DNA from: Ignavibacteriales bacterium
GTDB taxonomy: Bacteria > Bacteroidota > Ignavibacteria > Ignavibacteriales > Ignavibacteriaceae
DNA length: 8,973 nt
NCBI GenBank assembly: GCA_027349615.1
Contig: DAIEML010000086.1
Span: 1-8,973 of the forward strand
Direction: 5' to 3'
The notes under the pieces were generated by a model. That model searched no databases. It saw only the letters and a program-made list of their open reading frames with translations, and had not been told where the DNA came from. This document shows positions 6,194-8,973 of the stretch, one piece after another; within the stretch, counting starts at the first letter, position 1, and each line of letters opens with the position of its first letter. The position numbers and the translations under genes are program-made.

Positions 6194-7507
6194 ATGAGTC
6201 AGATTTTAGACGTAAAAAACTGGTATATAAAAAACTTCGAGAAGTTCGAAAACAGTCTTAACGGCGGAAGCGCAAAGCCGATTCATCAGATTAGGCGCGA
6301 GGCAATCTCTAATTTTTCTAAGTTGAATTTTCCAACCACGCATGATGAAGACTGGCGGTTTACCAGCATTGCGCCGCTTCTTAAATATAATTTTGAGCCT
6401 GGAGAACTTAAAGATGTTAAAGCTTCGCAAGTAAGAAAATTTTTATTTAAGGATATTAAAGGCAGCGTTCTAGTTTTTGTTAACGGACATTTTGTACCTG
6501 CACTTTCTGAAATAAAAAAATATCCGGACGGAATTATAGTTGGCAGCATTTCCGAAGAGATTAAAAATAATTCTTCGGTTATTAACCGGCACTTCGGTAA
6601 ATACGCTAATTACCGCGAGCAGATTTTTACTGCGCTAAGCACAGCGTTTACAACCGACGGAGCTTTTGTTTACGTTCAGGACAGTAAAACAATTGAAGAA
6701 CCGGTACAAGTTTTATTTATTACTTCTTCTTCGGGCAAGAAAATTATTTCTCAGCCCCGGAATTTGTATGTCACCGGTAAAAATTCTTATACAGCTATTA
6801 TTGAGCGTTATGTTTCGCTTGATGAAGGAATATATTTTACGAACGTTGTTACCGAAATTGCTGCCGGTGAAAACTCCAAGCTGGAACATATTAAGCTGCA
6901 GGAAGAAAATCATAACGCTTTCCATATTTCGAGGACGGAGGTTGATCAAGAAAGAGCGAGCAACTTTATTTCTCATTCAATTTCGTTCGGAGGAGAGATT
7001 GCTCGTCACGATATTAATTCGCGCTTTAATGCTGAAGGCGGCGAATGCTCTCTTAATGGAATGTACTTGATAACCGGCGAACAGCTTTATGATACTCATT
7101 CGCTGATAGATCATGCAAAGCCTTTCTGCAACAGTCATGAAAATTACAAAGGCATACTCGATGATAATTCCCGCGGTGTGTTTAACGGGAAAGTAATTGT
7201 CAGACGCGATGCACAAAAAACAAATGCTTTCCAGGAAAATAAAAACATTATCCTTTCCAGCGGTGCTCTTGTCAATACAAAACCGCAATTAGAAATTTTT
7301 GCCGACGATGTTAAATGCAGCCACGGCGCAACAATCGGGCAGCTTAATGAAGATTCATTGTTTTATCTAAAGTCTCGCGGAATAGGCGAGGAAAAGGCGA
7401 AAGCAATTTTGATCCACGCTTTTGCCAGCGATGTGGTTAAAACAATAAAAGTTGAACAAGTAAAAAATTATCTTGAAGAAATTTTAGAAAAAAGATTTAA
7501 CAAATAG
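6194..7507 (+). CDS. sufD: Fe-S cluster assembly scaffold protein SufD
   Basis: The 437-residue protein is the SufB paralogue that completes the SufBC2D scaffold. The N-terminal helical part has the family's HDEDWRFTSIAPLL stretch (50-63). The beta-helix core follows (about 90-360), with SRGVFNGKVIVRRDAQKTNA (326-345) and the hallmark ADDVKCSHGATIGQLNED (370-387). His377 is placed like E. coli SufD His360, which pairs with the SufB C-terminal cysteine at the cluster-building interface; Cys375 precedes it. The tail LKSRGIGEEKAKAILIHAF (392-410) is the typical SufC-binding end. The ATG at 6194 has AAGGAA 11 nt upstream, inside the end of sufC, a slightly long gap that suggests translational coupling. 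It is less conserved than SufB, as usual for the family. Confidence 0.97.
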   Translation: MSQILDVKNWYIKNFEKFENSLNGGSAKPIHQIRREAISNFSKLNFPTTHDEDWRFTSIAPLLKYNFEPGELKDVKASQVRKFLFKDIKGSVLVFVNGHFVPALSEIKKYPDGIIVGSISEEIKNNSSVINRHFGKYANYREQIFTALSTAFTTDGAFVYVQDSKTIEEPVQVLFITSSSGKKIISQPRNLYVTGKNSYTAIIERYVSLDEGIYFTNVVTEIAAGENSKLEHIKLQEENHNAFHISRTEVDQERASNFISHSISFGGEIARHDINSRFNAEGGECSLNGMYLITGEQLYDTHSLIDHAKPFCNSHENYKGILDDNSRGVFNGKVIVRRDAQKTNAFQENKNIILSSGALVNTKPQLEIFADDVKCSHGATIGQLNEDSLFYLKSRGIGEEKAKAILIHAFASDVVKTIKVEQVKNYLEEILEKRFNK

Positions 7508-7516
7508 AGTTAACGA

Positions 7517-8767
7517 GTGAATAAGACAGCAGTAAATAGCGAACAAAGAATTTTCGAACTGGAAAAAATTCGAGCCGACTTTCCGATTTTGAAGACAATC
7601 GTACACGGCAAACCGTTGTGTTATCTGGATAATGCAGCGACAACTCAGAAGCCGCAGGCTGTTATCGATAAGCTGGTTGAATATTACTCATCGATGAATG
7701 CAAATATTCATCGAGGTGTCCATTACCTTAGCGAAATTTCAACCAAGGCTTATGAAGATTCAAGAATTAAAATTAAAAATTTCATAAATGCCGCGAGTGA
7801 AAAAGAAATAATTTTTACTAAAGGAACTACCGACTCAATTAATTTAGTAGCTACTTCCTTTGGCAGAAGCAAGCTTAAAGCCGGCGATGAAATAATTATT
7901 ACAGGCATGGAACATCATTCGAGCATTGTTCCCTGGCAAATAATTGCCGAAGAGAAAAACTTGAAACTTAGAGTTGTCCCAATTACCGACGAGGGAGAAA
8001 TTAATTTTGAAGAATTTGTAAAAATGATAAATGAAAGAACCAAACTGGTTTCGGTAGTTTATGTTTCAAATTCTCTTGGTACAATAAATCCCGTTGAAAA
8101 AATTATTGAGGCTGCTCATAAAGCCGGAGTACCGGTTTTACTGGATGCTGCACAGGCGATTCAGCATCTTCATGTAGACGTTCAAAAGCTCGATTGTGAT
8201 TTTCTTGCATTCTCCGGACATAAAATATACGGTCCAACCGGTATCGGAATTCTTTACGGAAAAGAAAAGCTTCTTAACGAGCTTCCTCCGTATCAAGGCG
8301 GCGGTGATATGATTTCCAAGGTAACATTTGAGGAAACAACTTTTAACTCTCTGCCTTATAAGTTTGAAGCCGGTACCTCAAATATTGCCGGTGCAATAGC
8401 GCTCGGAACCGCGATTGATTACGTCTCAAGTGTCGGAATTGAACCAATTGCAAAACACGAAAGTGAACTTCTTAATTATGCTACTGAAAAAATTTCCGAG
8501 TTGTCTGAAATAAAAATTATCGGACGCGCAAAAAAGAAGAGCAGCGTACTCTCTTTCGTAATAGATAATATTCATCCGCATGATGTCGGAACGTTTTTGG
8601 ATTTTGAAGGCGTTGCAATTCGTACCGGACATCATTGTACTCAGCCTGTAATGGACAGATATAATATTCCGGCGACGTCGCGCGCTTCTTTCGCAATATA
8701 CAATACCAAAGATGAAGTTGATGTCCTTGTTAAAGGAATAAAAAAATTAATAGAGGTTTTTAATTAA
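7517..8767 (+). CDS. sufS: Cysteine desulfurase SufS (group II, PLP-dependent)
   Basis: This 416-residue enzyme converts L-cysteine to L-alanine and holds the sulfur as a persulfide for cluster assembly. Motifs seen: YLDNAATTQKP (36-46), NIHRGVHYLS (63-72), TTDSINLVA (104-112), GMEHHSSIVPW (130-140) with the cofactor-stacking His, DAAQ (210-213), the PLP-binding lysine Lys236 in FSGHKIYGPTGIG (232-244), and catalytic Cys374 in RTGHHCTQP (369-377), in the short loop typical of SufS rather than IscS. RASF (389-392) holds the substrate-carboxylate arginine. The start is GTG at 7517, 9 nt after sufD; the first internal Met (Met60) is too far inside the fold, so GTG is preferred although its Shine-Dalgarno is weak. 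A small variant is seen at FEAGTSN (283-289), where GTPN is usual. Its stop overlaps the sufU start (TAATG). The SufU partner next door implies zinc-dependent sulfur transfer instead of SufE. Confidence 0.97.
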   Translation: MNKTAVNSEQRIFELEKIRADFPILKTIVHGKPLCYLDNAATTQKPQAVIDKLVEYYSSMNANIHRGVHYLSEISTKAYEDSRIKIKNFINAASEKEIIFTKGTTDSINLVATSFGRSKLKAGDEIIITGMEHHSSIVPWQIIAEEKNLKLRVVPITDEGEINFEEFVKMINERTKLVSVVYVSNSLGTINPVEKIIEAAHKAGVPVLLDAAQAIQHLHVDVQKLDCDFLAFSGHKIYGPTGIGILYGKEKLLNELPPYQGGGDMISKVTFEETTFNSLPYKFEAGTSNIAGAIALGTAIDYVSSVGIEPIAKHESELLNYATEKISELSEIKIIGRAKKKSSVLSFVIDNIHPHDVGTFLDFEGVAIRTGHHCTQPVMDRYNIPATSRASFAIYNTKDEVDVLVKGIKKLIEVFN

Positions 8768-8973
8768 TGGATGCAGATCTAAAAGAATTATACCAGCAGG
8801 TAATACTGGATCATAATAAAAATCCGCGAAATTTTAGGAAGTTAGAAAATGCGAATCATTTTGCTGAAGGCTACAATCCATTGTGCGGCGACAAGCTAAA
8901 TGTTTATGTTGATGTAGAAGATGGGAAGATAAAAGATAATTCATTTCAAGGATCAGGCTGTGCAATATCAAAA
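8767..8973 (+). CDS. sufU: SufU-type zinc-dependent sulfurtransferase, N-terminal 69 residues (cut by window edge)
   Basis: ATG at 8767 shares its A with the sufS stop codon (TAATG), a sign of coupled translation. The frame is open to the last base and gives 69 residues of a family near 140-150. The start LKELYQQVILDHNKNPRNF (5-23) is the NifU/IscU-N domain opening. NPLCGDKLNVYV (37-48) and FQGSGCAISK (60-69) hold Cys40, Asp42 and Cys65, which match the B. subtilis SufU zinc ligands Cys41, Asp43 and Cys66; the last cysteine would lie beyond the edge. SufU proteins take sulfur from SufS by ligand exchange at zinc and pass it to SufB. IscU shares this fold, but position directly after sufS favours SufU; the SufU-specific insertion lies outside the window and cannot be checked. 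Confidence 0.92.
   Translation, partial: MDADLKELYQQVILDHNKNPRNFRKLENANHFAEGYNPLCGDKLNVYVDVEDGKIKDNSFQGSGCAISK

Noticed and set aside
6666..7070. 134-codon open frame on the plus strand inside sufD, in another frame
   Set aside because: It lies wholly inside sufD, has no recognisable domain, and its composition is that of an out-of-frame reading of a conserved gene.
8365..8385. SufS GTSN in place of the usual GTPN as a possible defect
   Set aside because: All catalytic residues are intact and this position varies in the wider family, so it is ordinary variation.

Overview
The window looks like part of a chromosome from a low-GC bacterium of the FCB superphylum (Bacteroidota or Ignavibacteriota type). 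This placement is inferred from several signs. The suf genes run in the order B-C-D-S-U. The best promoter candidate fits the Bacteroidetes TTG...TAnnTTTG pattern rather than a sigma-70 -10 box. Most starts have weak Shine-Dalgarno sequences, and the leftward genes encode envelope-type proteins. There is no 16S or other phylogenetic marker, so the phylum is tentative. No phage, transposase, CRISPR, tRNA or rRNA was seen.

Left half (1-3671, minus strand). Four genes are read leftwards. In transcription order they are: a family 2 glycosyltransferase of the dolichol-/undecaprenyl-phosphate sugar transferase type (2583-3671); a family 4 glycosyltransferase (1372-2493); a class I SAM methyltransferase with a hydrophobic C-terminal segment (419-1228); and the first 128 residues of a YfhO-like polytopic membrane protein (1-385, cut by the window edge). 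Together they suggest synthesis or modification of a lipid-linked or surface glycan; the exact product cannot be read from the sequence. The first gene has an odd beginning: ATG GCA AAA TAG, then directly an in-frame TTG that opens the long frame.

Divergent control region (3672-3942). About 270 bp separate the two gene blocks. It holds a good rightward promoter candidate for suf (3828-3858), a weaker leftward candidate (3749-3756), two palindromes lying on these promoters, and a possible hairpin in the sufB leader.

Right half (3943-8973, plus strand). This is a tightly packed SUF iron-sulfur cluster assembly operon: sufB, sufC, sufD, sufS and the start of sufU (cut by the right edge). SufS takes sulfur from cysteine, SufU accepts and passes it on, and the SufBCD ATPase scaffold builds and delivers the Fe-S cluster. 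All catalytic motifs checked are intact. This half is a textbook housekeeping system. I do not see an undescribed system in this window; the points worth a second look are the broken-looking start of the glycosyltransferase gene, a palindrome with the same half-sites and spacing at two intergenic sites, and an inverted repeat before the methyltransferase.
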